A stretch of 14,087 nt of DNA, from positions 1 through 14,087 of the forward strand of contig LADV01000205.1 in assembly GCA_000961805.1 (NCBI GenBank). The letters run 5' to 3'. Positions 1 to 7,115 of the stretch are shown here, one piece after another (the first letter of the stretch is position 1; each line of letters opens with the position of its first letter). The stretch is from Peptococcaceae bacterium BRH_c23. Lineage in GTDB: Bacteria > Bacillota_B > Desulfitobacteriia > Desulfitobacteriales > Desulfitobacteriaceae. The notes below the pieces were generated by a model. The model saw only the letters and a program-made list of their open reading frames with translations, was not told the DNA's origin and did not search any database. The position numbers and the translations under genes were made by a program.

Positions 1-236
1 TTAGTGTCGCTTGAAGTGATGTCGAATCAATTTCTTTCAGCCAAGGAAGTTCTTTCTTTAGTTGTGTTAGGTTTAAGCAACACTGATTAAATCCAAGAGT
101 TCGCTTTTCCTCTTCCCAAAACCACTTTCGTTCAGCCAAAGTGATTAAACACAAAGCGATTACAACCTATGGATTTAGCAATCAGAACTTCCTGTTCCTT
201 ATTGGGATACAGTCTAAATTTAAAGGCTTTATGCAA
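1..236 (-). pseudogene. tnpB: TnpB (IS605 OrfB, RNA-guided nuclease ancestor family), N-terminal part, frameshifted
   Basis: Translation from a TTG at 236 gives LHKAFKFRLYPNKEQEVL, the typical TnpB opening, and then a Gly-Cys-Asn-Arg-Phe-Val-Phe-Asn-His-Phe stretch. A TGA follows at once in this frame. From about 142-136 the homology continues in another frame (Ala-Glu-Arg-Lys-Trp-Phe-Trp, then a Leu-Lys-Lys-Glu-Leu-Pro-Trp-Leu-Lys-Glu motif) to the window edge. The shift lies in a run of T (minus strand), where two bases appear to be missing. The start is chosen because GGAGG (250-246) stands 9 nt upstream. Only about 78 of roughly 360-400 residues are visible, and the RuvC catalytic part would lie outside. 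TnpB proteins are omega-RNA-guided nucleases that help IS retention. Confidence 0.85.
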
Positions 237-242
237 CGATTG

Positions 243-649
243 CTACCTCCTTTCAGAAACCTTCTGACTTTCGATATACTGCTTCACAATAGCTAACGGC
301 GCACCACCAACGGTAGAAATAAAATAGGAATTAGTCCATAAGGTTGGCAATTTAGTGGTGAGTTCTTTGAATTCCTTTCTAAGTATTCTCGACGTTTTTC
401 CTTTGATCGCTTTGATCACCTTATGAACCCCGAATGAGGATCTACTTCAATTAGAAGATGCACGTGGTCAGGCATAATCTCCAGTTCTATTAGCTCAGAC
501 TGAAGTTCTTCGCATATCTCCCTTATCAACTCCTTTAAGCGAACTTCAATTTGACCGACCAAAACTTTCCTGCGGTATTTTGGACACCAAACCACATGGT
601 ACTTGCATGAGTAGACAATGTTGTTGTTAGATTTGTATTTTACTTCCAT
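243..649 (-). pseudogene. tnpA: TnpA, HUH-family Y1 transposase of IS200/IS605, frameshifted
   Basis: With one base restored the gene encodes 135 residues, a normal length for TnpA. The HUH metal-binding motif is visible as His62-Val-His64 in PDHVHLL, and the catalytic helix as Tyr125 with Gln129 (KQYIESQ). The family cuts and joins single-stranded DNA at hairpin-marked ends. The frame breaks around 425-435 at CATTCGGGG, where CATTTCGGGG would keep the reading frame through Gly-Val-His-Lys. After the break, the second frame carries the conserved Leu-Trp-Thr-Asn-Ser-Tyr-Phe and Val-Gly-Gly-Ala-Pro blocks to the TAG at 245-243. The start is ATG 649; upstream in-frame residues do not resemble the family. 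Its last codons contain the tnpB ribosome binding site. Confidence 0.9.
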
Positions 650-709
650 ATTCAATATTATTCTAAACGTATGTATATAATACAACAAAATGTTAGAATT
701 GCCTTATAT

Positions 710-751
710 CCCCATAGTTGAAACTAGGGGCTTTACGGCAACAAGTGGTAA
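710..751 (-). repeat. IS200/IS605 left-end hairpin, guide and cleavage site
   Basis: On the minus strand: TTAC (751-748), 17 nt, AAAG (734-731), then the imperfect hairpin CCCCTAG-TTTCAA-CTATGGGG (730-710), whose stem CCCCTAG/CTA-GGGG has one bulged T. In IS608, TnpA recognises a bulged hairpin of this type, and the AAAG guide next to it pairs with the TTAC cleavage site. All three parts are visible here with matching order and spacing. The match to IS608 is from memory of that element, not from an alignment. Confidence 0.82.
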
Positions 752-874
752 GGATTAGCGGAAGCCATTATATCGATTGAGAAACTGGATTACCATAAAT
801 TCCGTATTTTGCTCAGGGGCAGAATCCCATACCATTTTATTCCACCTCAATTAATGTGCAATATAATAACAAAG

Positions 875-1513
875 TTATGTCTTAACTAGTGCAGTTTTCA
901 GTAAAATATAATTTTCAAGTATAGATTCCTGATCTACAAAACACCCAAGTTGGCTGAAATGATCCCTTTTTTCACCGTTTAAATAAACTGGCAGCTTTCC
1001 GAATTCTCGGTTATTTAGCAGCTTACTTATTTGGCTCTTCAGTTCATCAAGCGAGTAATTATTGCTTTCAAGATATTGTTGGTGGGCGATATTTCCTGCC
1101 TTTATATAACTAAGCACAATCATTCTACAGGTGAATGATACAGCAACGTATGTATCATCTTGTTGTGACACTAACATGCACTCTGGTGTAACATTTACAA
1201 TCTTATTGCCACAAGACGATAAAAATTCCTGCACCATCCTCCTGTCCACTTCCACTGCATCATCAGGAATTGCTAGATAAGTATGGCTTTTTTTCAATCC
1301 TGACATTATGGAGTTGTTCATTAATTCGTTCTTATAGAAATGTTTGTAAAGCTTCATATATTTTGCTGAGTCATTCCATATGTGATGGTAAAAAGGAATA
1401 TTAGGCATCTTTACAATGTCGTCAAACCTAAAAACATGCGAACGATTATGGTCAGCTTTTTTGCATATAAAGCTATTGTTTCGTAAAATTATAAAAACCA
1501 AATTGGTGTTCAT
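875..1513 (-). CDS. Hypothetical protein, 212 aa, unknown function
   Basis: I do not recognise this protein. It starts at ATG 1513 with a strong purine run (GGGGG) 7 nt upstream, and no other start fits better. It has no signal peptide, no membrane helix and no obvious zinc ligands. The middle part (about residues 75-140: a Tyr-Leu-Ala-Ile-Pro-Asp-Asp stretch, a helix, then Asn-Val-Thr-Pro-Glu and a beta-rich segment) faintly recalls the Ia/IIa part of actin/HSP70-fold proteins. This is only an impression, and the phosphate-binding motifs are not evident. The C-terminal third is helical with Lys/Glu/Leu patterns. It lies between the IS and the next minus-strand gene, 111 bp from that gene, so co-transcription with it is possible. 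Confidence 0.7.
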   Translation of the reverse strand: MNTNLVFIILRNNSFICKKADHNRSHVFRFDDIVKMPNIPFYHHIWNDSAKYMKLYKHFYKNELMNNSIMSGLKKSHTYLAIPDDAVEVDRRMVQEFLSSCGNKIVNVTPECMLVSQQDDTYVAVSFTCRMIVLSYIKAGNIAHQQYLESNNYSLDELKSQISKLLNNREFGKLPVYLNGEKRDHFSQLGCFVDQESILENYILLKTALVKT

Positions 1514-1624
1514 TACTATACCCCCATGTATTTAACAATAAGCTAACTCATTTGTATCCTTTGTTCGTGTCCCCAAAAATTCTCCTGACATATAAATAAC
1601 AAGATTGAACCTAGCACTGTCTGA

Positions 1625-2026
1625 TTATGTTCTATGGGTTGCGACGTTTACTTCTGTGATGGAACGGTCAGATTCATGTTGATCACGTTGTAAGTACACT
1701 TCTACAGAATTAGATGGGGAGAACTTTAGATAAAACATATTGCCAAGTTCACTCTTAATCTTGTGGAATAGCTTTAAACCCCACTCGTTGTGTACTTTTT
1801 CAAGTTGGACCGCATTGGTTACTAATTGGTCAGTATTCCAGTTTATCCATTTTCCCCATTTTAAGGTCCACCGCATCAGCTCTTCCTCTAGTTCAATGGA
1901 TAATGGGAGAGCTATTAAATCAAGATTCCAATTACAAATGTCACACCATATTGGGTCAGCTGAAAAGTCAGCTTCGAGTCTTAAATAATTAGTTGGTTTC
2001 ACACATTTACACTCTGTTTGGTACAT
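1625..2026 (-). CDS. Hypothetical protein with paired cysteines (CxC...CxxC), probable small zinc-binding fold
   Basis: About 133 residues from the ATG at 2026. This start is preferred because GGAG lies 6 nt upstream, whereas the GTG at 2038 directly abuts the GAGGA sequence. Near the N-terminus are Cys-Lys-Cys and, about 20 residues later, Cys-Asp-Ile-Cys. That is enough for one zinc site of the ribbon or knuckle kind. It is followed by Asn-Leu-Asp-Leu, a helix, and a Trp-rich stretch (Trp-Gly-Lys-Trp-Ile-Asn-Trp). The pattern resembles uncharacterised small proteins of Bacillales; I know no function for them. No membrane segment. Possibly transcribed together with the 212-aa gene downstream of it. 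Confidence 0.68.
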   Translation of the reverse strand: MYQTECKCVKPTNYLRLEADFSADPIWCDICNWNLDLIALPLSIELEEELMRWTLKWGKWINWNTDQLVTNAVQLEKVHNEWGLKLFHKIKSELGNMFYLKFSPSNSVEVYLQRDQHESDRSITEVNVATHRT

Positions 2027-2243
2027 ATCAAGCTCCACTCCTCAATGCTGCAATGAAAATTCTTTGTAGTCTCCTGAAACGGGTAATTCTATGGCTACCG
2101 CTGATAAACACTCAGCTTAGTGTTTTTTGGTGTCCCCGTTCCTTCAACTACATTTGAAGTCAGCACAGTTTACATATTTCATTCTCAGATGGCAAAGATA
2201 TGTTACATAATTCATTTTTCGAATAGGAAATGCAGGTGTAGTC

Positions 2244-2720
2244 GTGCCCGAAAAAGAATGGATGATTAAGCTCCAAGACGGCGAACACAAGATTACCCTA
2301 AAACATGGAACTCTTATTAGAAAATATTATGTGAATCTTGATGGCAATATCATAGAATCGTTAAAGAGGACAGTAATCGAAAATGGAGATAAACTTACAT
2401 TTAATATCAACTCACATACATGCATGCTATTAATCTATTTTATTAAAGGTGGAGTTAAGTACGAATGTGTCATTGATGGCACTTCCATTGAAACACAAAT
2501 GAAATCCGAGATACCGCCTGAGTGGAACCCGCCAAAACAAGGGTGTCTTAAGCAAATTCTTATGCAAGTATCGGTTTTATTTGGTTGGGCAATTGTAATA
2601 GGAATTATTAGTGGGCTTACAGGCTTTAACTCAGACAAAATCGAGTTAATAATAGTTCTAATTGTTGTCACTTTCATTATATATGCTGTACTTCGGCATT
2701 TTCTTCAAAGAAACCAATGA
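2244..2720 (+). CDS. Membrane-anchored protein with a FAIM1-like N-terminal beta domain
   Basis: 158 residues from GTG 2244, with AGGTG 5 nt upstream. Residues 1-90 form a beta-rich soluble domain with the repeating pattern W-x-I-x-Leu-x-Asp-Gly-x-His-x-Ile, a second strand set with Val-x-Leu-Asp-Gly, and a late Tyr-x-Cys-x-Ile-Asp-Gly. This is the pattern of the FAIM1 (Fas apoptotic inhibitory molecule) fold, also found in bacterial proteins of unknown role. Two hydrophobic segments follow (about residues 105-127 and 133-152), so the domain would be membrane-tethered, with both termini probably cytosolic. It faces away from the minus-strand gene at 1625-2026, so 2027-2243 should hold divergent promoters, but I see no convincing -35/-10 pair there. 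The fold call is by pattern only. Confidence 0.65.
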   Translation: MPEKEWMIKLQDGEHKITLKHGTLIRKYYVNLDGNIIESLKRTVIENGDKLTFNINSHTCMLLIYFIKGGVKYECVIDGTSIETQMKSEIPPEWNPPKQGCLKQILMQVSVLFGWAIVIGIISGLTGFNSDKIELIIVLIVVTFIIYAVLRHFLQRNQ

Positions 2721-3201
2721 GACTACTGCGATATAAACGTTAATTCATTTCCAAATGGATGGGACCTTTTAACGTAGAAAACGCAACTGTTAGGAATGTT
2801 CTGAGCTATTGAGAGGGATATCTTTGAGAGATTTTTGCACTCTAGGTGGTCAATGACCTTTTTAGTCCTTGTATTATCTTATAGTGCCAAAGTCCCATTC
2901 TAGACATTCGTGCCTGTTCCTTAAACTCCCATTATTTCTTATACTGCGTCCTTATGGATCGCATTCTACCTACACCCATAGCTGATGACAGTATTCCGAT
3001 GAATGGTACTCATAACGTTTTGAATCAGGACAATTATATAACAGATATGGCGTGCCGATGGCACGCCATTTATTCTTCCATTAGTTTACCAATATCACCC
3101 ATAGACTTGAACTTTCTACTATCAAATAGAATTTCATTTATTATGTTTCTCACGCTGATATCTTTTTAAATAAGTCAGAAAAGCTTTTTTAGCATACAGA
3201 T
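2721..3201. other. 481-bp gene-poor stretch with possible decayed coding remnants
   Basis: No convincing gene. The plus-strand frame 2954-3169 runs straight through the hairpin at 3047-3069 and has no ribosome binding site. On the minus strand, two adjoining frames between about 3190 and 3070 look weakly protein-like. One reads Tyr-Ala-Lys-Lys-Ala-Phe-Leu-Thr-Tyr-Leu-Lys-Arg; the other runs from a GTG at 3153 to a TAA at 3072-3070 and ends in Lys-Leu-Met-Glu-Glu. They could be the frameshifted end of a lost gene stopping right at the hairpin. The rest is AT-rich and shows nothing recognisable. Confidence 0.4.
3047..3077. terminator. Strong GC hairpin, probable rho-independent or bidirectional terminator
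   Basis: ATGGCGTGCC-GAT-GGCACGCCAT is a perfect 10-bp stem with a 3-nt loop (3047-3069), followed on the plus strand by TTATTCTT. The U-tract is interrupted, so termination strength is uncertain. On the minus strand it would end transcripts from the kinase gene or its remnant downstream sequence, but the tail there is not T-rich. Confidence 0.55.
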
Positions 3202-4251
3202 TTATTCTATTTTCAAGCAAACAGTGAAAGTTGTTCCATATCCTATTTTGCTGTCTACAGTTATCCCGCCGCCGATAATTTCAATGACTTTCTTAACAAG
3301 GGCAAGCCCCAACCCGTTTCCTTCCTGTGAATGTGAGGTGTCTCCCTGATAGAACTTATCAAAAACACGTTTTCCTATGGCTTCATCCATACCGCAGCCA
3401 CTGTCCTTCACCGAAACCACAGCAAAACCATCCTCGTTTTTCAGTGTCAATGTGATGGAACCGCCCGGATTGGTAAATTTGATGGAGTTGGAAAGCAGAT
3501 TATTCCATACAAGCTCCAGCATACTTTCGTTATAGATTACGATTGTCTCATCTAAATTGGCTGTAAACGTGATGCCTTTGTTTTCCCATAAATCCTCAAA
3601 AGCAAGGGCACAGCAGCGCAGCTGCTCACTTAGGTCATAGGGAGCAGCTCCCGGCATGATCTCCTGATTTTCCAGCTTGTTCAGCTTCAGGATATTGGTG
3701 ACCAGCGCAGACAGCTTCTGCGATGCAGTCACGACGGTTTTGACATATTCCCTTCGCTCCTCAGGTGATAGAGTTTCGTGCTGCAGCGCCATAGCGTAGC
3801 TCTGGATGACAGAAAGGGGCGTCTTGATCTCGTGAGATACATTGGCAATGTAATCACTTTTCAAGGTTTCGATGCTGGCAAGCTCCTCTGCCATTTTATT
3901 AAAGTCATCGAACATCACTTCAATGTAGTCTTTTTTTCCGTCCTTACGCAATGGGGCAACACGAACCGAAAAATCTCCTTCTGCAATCTTCCTTGCAGCT
4001 TCACTAAGCCGCCTCATGGGGCGGCTGAAAGAGTAATGGCGCATGATGCCAGTGAGCACAGTTAAAATCACGGCCATCAAAATTGAATAGCCAACTATGG
4101 AGTAGGTAGTCCAAAAGTTTTCTTTTACAGTGGCAAGGTAAATCAAGAGACCGCCTACGATGGAAATGATGAGCACCAGGAGTATGCTTGCGAAGTCTTT
4201 AAAGGATATATAACTCGTATCGATTCGTTTATCTTCTTTTTTTCGCCTCAT
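3202..4251 (-). CDS. Membrane sensor histidine kinase
   Basis: 349 residues. Two membrane helices (about 20-40 and 51-70) enclose only about 10 residues, so there is no extracellular sensor domain and the signal is likely sensed in or near the membrane. A HAMP linker follows (about 71-125), then the HisKA domain with phospho-acceptor His140 in NVSHEIKTPL. The HATPase_c domain has the N-box with Asn250/Asn251 (WNNLLSNSIKF), the G1 box Asp283-Ser-Gly-Cys-Gly, the F-box FDKFYQ and the G2 box GNGLGLAL (311-318). All catalytic motifs are intact. The start ATG overlaps the stop of the response regulator gene by 4 nt (ATGA), which implies translational coupling. The short-loop layout is known for intramembrane-sensing kinases that watch cell-envelope or transporter state. 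The actual signal is unknown. Confidence 0.95.
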   Translation of the reverse strand: MRRKKEDKRIDTSYISFKDFASILLVLIISIVGGLLIYLATVKENFWTTYSIVGYSILMAVILTVLTGIMRHYSFSRPMRRLSEAARKIAEGDFSVRVAPLRKDGKKDYIEVMFDDFNKMAEELASIETLKSDYIANVSHEIKTPLSVIQSYAMALQHETLSPEERREYVKTVVTASQKLSALVTNILKLNKLENQEIMPGAAPYDLSEQLRCCALAFEDLWENKGITFTANLDETIVIYNESMLELVWNNLLSNSIKFTNPGGSITLTLKNEDGFAVVSVKDSGCGMDEAIGKRVFDKFYQGDTSHSQEGNGLGLALVKKVIEIIGGGITVDSKIGYGTTFTVCLKIE

Positions 4252-4919
4252 TTTAGCACTGCCTTATACCCAAGTCCATGAACCGTAACTATTTCAAAAT
4301 CCTTGCAACATGAAAATTTATCCCGCAGCTTGGTAATATAAACGTCCACCGTGCGGGGATTGCTTTCGCTGTCCATTACCCAGAACTCGTCCATCAGCTG
4401 ATGACGAGTAAATGTCCGTTTGGGATAAGACAAAAGTTTGAAAAGGATATTAAATTCCTTAACAGTAAGCGGAATCTCTTCCTCATCTAGATATGCCGTC
4501 ATTTCATCTGCATTCATCAGTAGACTGCCAATAATCAGCTTCTTTTCATTGGCAATGTTGGCTCTGCGCAGCAAAGCACCTACCCGCAGCACCAGTTCAT
4601 CCATATCAATTGGCTTGACCATATAATCGTCAATGCCAATCCGGAACCCCTTTTGCTTAGCAGATATATCATCACGGGCAGTAATGAACAAAATCGGTAT
4701 GGTTTTATCCTGATCTCTTACCAATGATGCAAATTCAAATCCGTCCATCTGAGGCATCATAATATCCGAAGTGATAAGATCTATCATATTGTTCATCATT
4801 TTGTCAAATGCCTCCATAGCAGTTTTACACCCGATTGCATGATAGCCATTATCGTTCAGATAGGCACATACGATGTGATTCAATTTTAAGTCATCTTCGA
4901 CAACGAGAATATTAATCAT
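4248..4919 (-). CDS. OmpR/PhoB-family response regulator
   Basis: 223 residues. The receiver domain (1-118) has the acidic pair Glu8-Asp9-Asp10, phospho-acceptor Asp52 (SDIMMPQMDG), Thr80 and Lys102 (VKPID). The C-terminal winged helix (about 128-222) carries the typical Leu-Thr-x-Lys-Glu-Phe-x-Ile-Leu, Arg-Thr-Val-Asp-Val-x-Ile-x-Lys-Leu-Arg and His-Gly-Leu-Gly-Tyr-Lys blocks. The start is ATG 4919 with AAGGAG 7 nt upstream. It is the first gene of a two-gene unit with the kinase. A TGTTAAA direct repeat with an 11-bp period and a TATAAT -10 box lie upstream (see 4981-5013), so autoregulation is plausible. The divergent dehydrogenase genes are possible targets by position only. Confidence 0.96.
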   Translation of the reverse strand: MINILVVEDDLKLNHIVCAYLNDNGYHAIGCKTAMEAFDKMMNNMIDLITSDIMMPQMDGFEFASLVRDQDKTIPILFITARDDISAKQKGFRIGIDDYMVKPIDMDELVLRVGALLRRANIANEKKLIIGSLLMNADEMTAYLDEEEIPLTVKEFNILFKLLSYPKRTFTRHQLMDEFWVMDSESNPRTVDVYITKLRDKFSCCKDFEIVTVHGLGYKAVLK

Positions 4920-4980
4920 AACTCTGCTCCTTATTAGTTTATCACTTTAAAAACTCTATTGATTTTGGAAATCTTATTCT

Positions 4981-5013
4981 ATTATAGATCTGAGTTGTTA
5001 AAATAATGTTAAA
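4981..5013 (-). promoter_or_regulatory. Putative response-regulator box and promoter of the two-component genes
   Basis: Read on the plus strand, TGTTAAA occurs at 4996-5002 and again at 5007-5013, exactly 11 bp apart. On the minus strand a perfect TATAAT (4986-4981) stands 9 bp after the repeat, and no good -35 box exists. OmpR/PhoB-family regulators bind tandem 11-bp-period repeats that replace the -35 element, so this fits an activator-dependent promoter about 60 bp upstream of the regulator start. The inference rests on pattern only. Confidence 0.45.
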
Positions 5014-5179
5014 CAATCCTATCATATTAGAATTAGCAAGATTCAACATCAGATATTTTTCATATTAATATTTCTTTAACAATAGTATAACATTTTACAA
5101 ACATTTACTTTATATCATAATGTCAAATGAATTACACAAAAGTAATTTAGGCAAAAAAATATAAGGAAGGTGTTTTTTA
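5014..5179. other. AT-rich intergenic region ahead of the dehydrogenase genes
   Basis: Very AT-rich, no gene. A possible plus-strand promoter is TTTACA (5094-5099), 18 bp, TAATGT (5118-5123), which is weak. The ribosome binding site AAGGAAGG (5163-5170) is clear before the ATG at 5180. Confidence 0.3.
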
Positions 5180-6186
5180 ATGAAAGCAGCTATTTATAAA
5201 GGTATTAAAGACGTAACTATTAATGAACTTGCAATGCCGGTATGTGGAGAAAATGACATAATCGTTAGAAATCTGTATGCGAGCATTTGCGGCTCGGATA
5301 TTAACGCTTATTATCACGGAGGTGATTCTGTTCGCATTTTTAAAGGCTTTGAATTTGGCCACGAAATGATTTCTGAAGTTGTCGAAGTTGGACAAAATGT
5401 AAGGGGATTGAAATTGGACAAAGAGTCTATCCTTATCCTTTAGAAGCCAAAAATGATAGATCAAGAGCAGCAACTGTAGGCGGATTCTCTGAATATGTTC
5501 AAATACCTAATTGCGAACTAGGAAAATCCGTATATCTTGTGAGTGACAAGATTTCTTCCAAAGTTGCGGCACTCATTGAACCATTTACAGTAGGAACCTG
5601 TGCTGCCAGAAAAGCAAATCCACAACCTGGTCAAAAGGCTATTGTGTTTGGTGCTGGAGCAATCGGAGTATCTGCCGCCATTGCCCTGAAACATTATGGC
5701 GTTGAGAAAGTAATGATTGCAGATCTGTCTGATTTCCGCTTGGATAAAGTAAAGAATCTTGGTTTTGAGGTGTGTAACAGTGCAAAGGAGGACATCATTA
5801 CGAAAGCAAAGGCTGTTTTCGGAGAAGTTCCTGGCTACCCTTCGCCATGTGCAGATGTAGATATTTACATTGATGCTGTTGGCGCAAGTGTCGTCATTGA
5901 ACAATGGCAAAACATGGCAAAGTATGGTAACAAGCTGGTGGTAGTAGGCGTTCATCATAAACCAGTACTGATTGACTTTACACTGATAACTTATAAAGAT
6001 GCTCAGATATTGGGATCAGGCGGCTACCATCCTCAAGATGTTGCAACTGTGTTTGAAATTATGGAAAGCGTGAAATTAGACTTGGAGTCGCTTGTTACCC
6101 ATGAATTCAATCTGAAAGATATTGTGGAAGCAATTAAAACAGCAAGTAAAACAGAAGAAGCATTTAAAGTTGTAATCAAGTATTGA
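5180..6186 (+). pseudogene. Zinc-type medium-chain alcohol/polyol dehydrogenase, one frameshift
   Basis: With one base restored this is a 335-residue MDR protein. Residues 1-78 (ATG 5180, AAGGAAGG upstream) contain the catalytic zinc ligands Cys37 (CGSD) and His61-Glu62 (GHE). The frame breaks at 5411-5413, where AAA stands and AAAA would keep the frame. The second frame (from ATT 5413) runs Ile-Gly-Gln-Arg-Val-Tyr-Pro-Tyr, then Gly-Gly-Phe-Ser-Glu-Tyr-Val, the Leu-Ile-Glu-Pro zinc-ligand segment and the Rossmann motif GAGAIG. The four-cysteine structural zinc lobe of classical ADH is absent, as in some sorbitol/threonine-dehydrogenase relatives. Members oxidise secondary alcohols or polyols with NAD(P). 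It is first in a plus-strand run with two SDR genes. Either a real pseudogene or a homopolymer sequencing error. Confidence 0.85.
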
Positions 6187-6267
6187 GTTGACTATGACCT
6201 TATTATTCTCTAAGTATCAAGTAACGTGCATGATTAAACATTATAGATAAAGTGAGGGGTAAATATT

Positions 6268-7086
6268 ATGAAAAATGTATGTGTAATCACTGGTGGCGGA
6301 AGTGGAATGGGATTTGCAGCTGCTAAACTGGCGGGAAACGATCATTATATAATTATTTCAGGAAGAAATATTCAAAAATTACAATCAGCAATTGATGAGT
6401 TAAAAGCAGAAGGAATTAAGACAGAAGCTTTTGCTTGTGATGTTTCAGATTTTGAATCGGTTACCAGATTAGCTGAGCGTGCGGCTGAAGTTGGAAAAAT
6501 TGATGCTGTCATTCATTCAGCAGGGTTATCACCGCATATGGGTGAGGCACAAAAAATTATGGAAGTTAATGCACTTGGAACAATTAATGTGAATGAGGTT
6601 TTTAGTGCTAAAACGGGAAAAGGAACCTGTATTCTGGATGTTGCATCTACTTCGGCATATATGTTGCCAGATGAGGTTCTACCTGTATCGAATTATGAAT
6701 TAAGTTTTACAGATAAAGAGCAATTTATAAAAAAGATGGTAGACGCAGTAAAGCATTTTCCAGAGCATATGCATTCCAGTATTGCCTATCCCATATCTAA
6801 AAATTTCGTAATCTGGTATGCAAAGAAATGCGCAGCGTTATATGGAGATAAAGGAATCCGTGTAGTATCAGTATCTCCAGGAAATATTGAAACACCGATG
6901 GGAAAATTAGAATCTGAAGAAGGAGATAAATTTACAAAATGTTGTGCAATTAAGCGATTTGGCTATGCTGAAGAAGTTGCATATCTATTGACTTCTTGTA
7001 TTGATAAAAGAAATGGATTTTTAACAGGTACGGACATACTTTGTGATGGAGGATTAGTATCTGGTATGAAATCAATGAAAAAGTAA
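6268..7086 (+). CDS. Short-chain dehydrogenase/reductase (SDR), intact
   Basis: 272 residues. Start ATG 6268 with GAGGGG 8 nt upstream. The NAD(P)-binding motif TGGGSGMG is at 8-15, the acidic Cys-Asp-Val at 57-60, a His-Ser-Ala-Gly form of the NNAG motif at 83-86, the structural Asn101, catalytic Ser in DVASTSAY (near 127-129), and Tyr174-x3-Lys178. The substrate loop between Ser and Tyr is longer than in a classical 250-residue SDR (insert about 133-170), which may set substrate choice. The late Ser-Pro-Gly-Asn-Ile-x-Thr-Pro and C-terminal Cys-Asp-Gly-Gly are typical. It likely reduces or oxidises a hydroxyl/keto compound (sterol, sugar or acyl derivative cannot be told apart). Only 81 bp from the MDR gene and 29 bp from the next SDR, so probably one transcript. 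Confidence 0.92.
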   Translation: MKNVCVITGGGSGMGFAAAKLAGNDHYIIISGRNIQKLQSAIDELKAEGIKTEAFACDVSDFESVTRLAERAAEVGKIDAVIHSAGLSPHMGEAQKIMEVNALGTINVNEVFSAKTGKGTCILDVASTSAYMLPDEVLPVSNYELSFTDKEQFIKKMVDAVKHFPEHMHSSIAYPISKNFVIWYAKKCAALYGDKGIRVVSVSPGNIETPMGKLESEEGDKFTKCCAIKRFGYAEEVAYLLTSCIDKRNGFLTGTDILCDGGLVSGMKSMKK

Positions 7087-7115
7087 TAGCAATAAGTATT
7101 AAAGGAGAAATAATA

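Larger units (their letters stand above)
1..751 (-). mobile_element. IS200/IS605 family element (IS608-like), left end and most of tnpA/tnpB start; right end lies outside the window
   Basis: The minus strand carries, in order, a left-end hairpin (710-730), a TnpA gene (649 down to 243) and the start of TnpB (236 down past base 1). This is the usual IS605-group order with same-strand tnpA and tnpB. The left boundary can be placed from the sequence: TTAC (751-748) is the likely target/cleavage tetranucleotide, followed 17 nt later by the hairpin with AAAG directly at its foot, as in IS608. Both ORFs are frameshifted, so the copy is probably not autonomous, unless the shifts are sequencing errors. 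The element continues past base 1 and its right end is not seen. Confidence 0.88.

Noticed and set aside
755..835. 26-codon minus-strand frame with GAGGTGG before ATG 835, next to the IS end
   Set aside because: The ribosome binding site is good, but the product is too short and unrecognised. It ends before the IS boundary, so it is not a gene cut by the insertion. It cannot be told from chance.
2954..3169. 71-codon plus-strand frame
   Set aside because: It crosses the strong hairpin at 3047-3069, has no ribosome binding site, and its composition is not protein-like.
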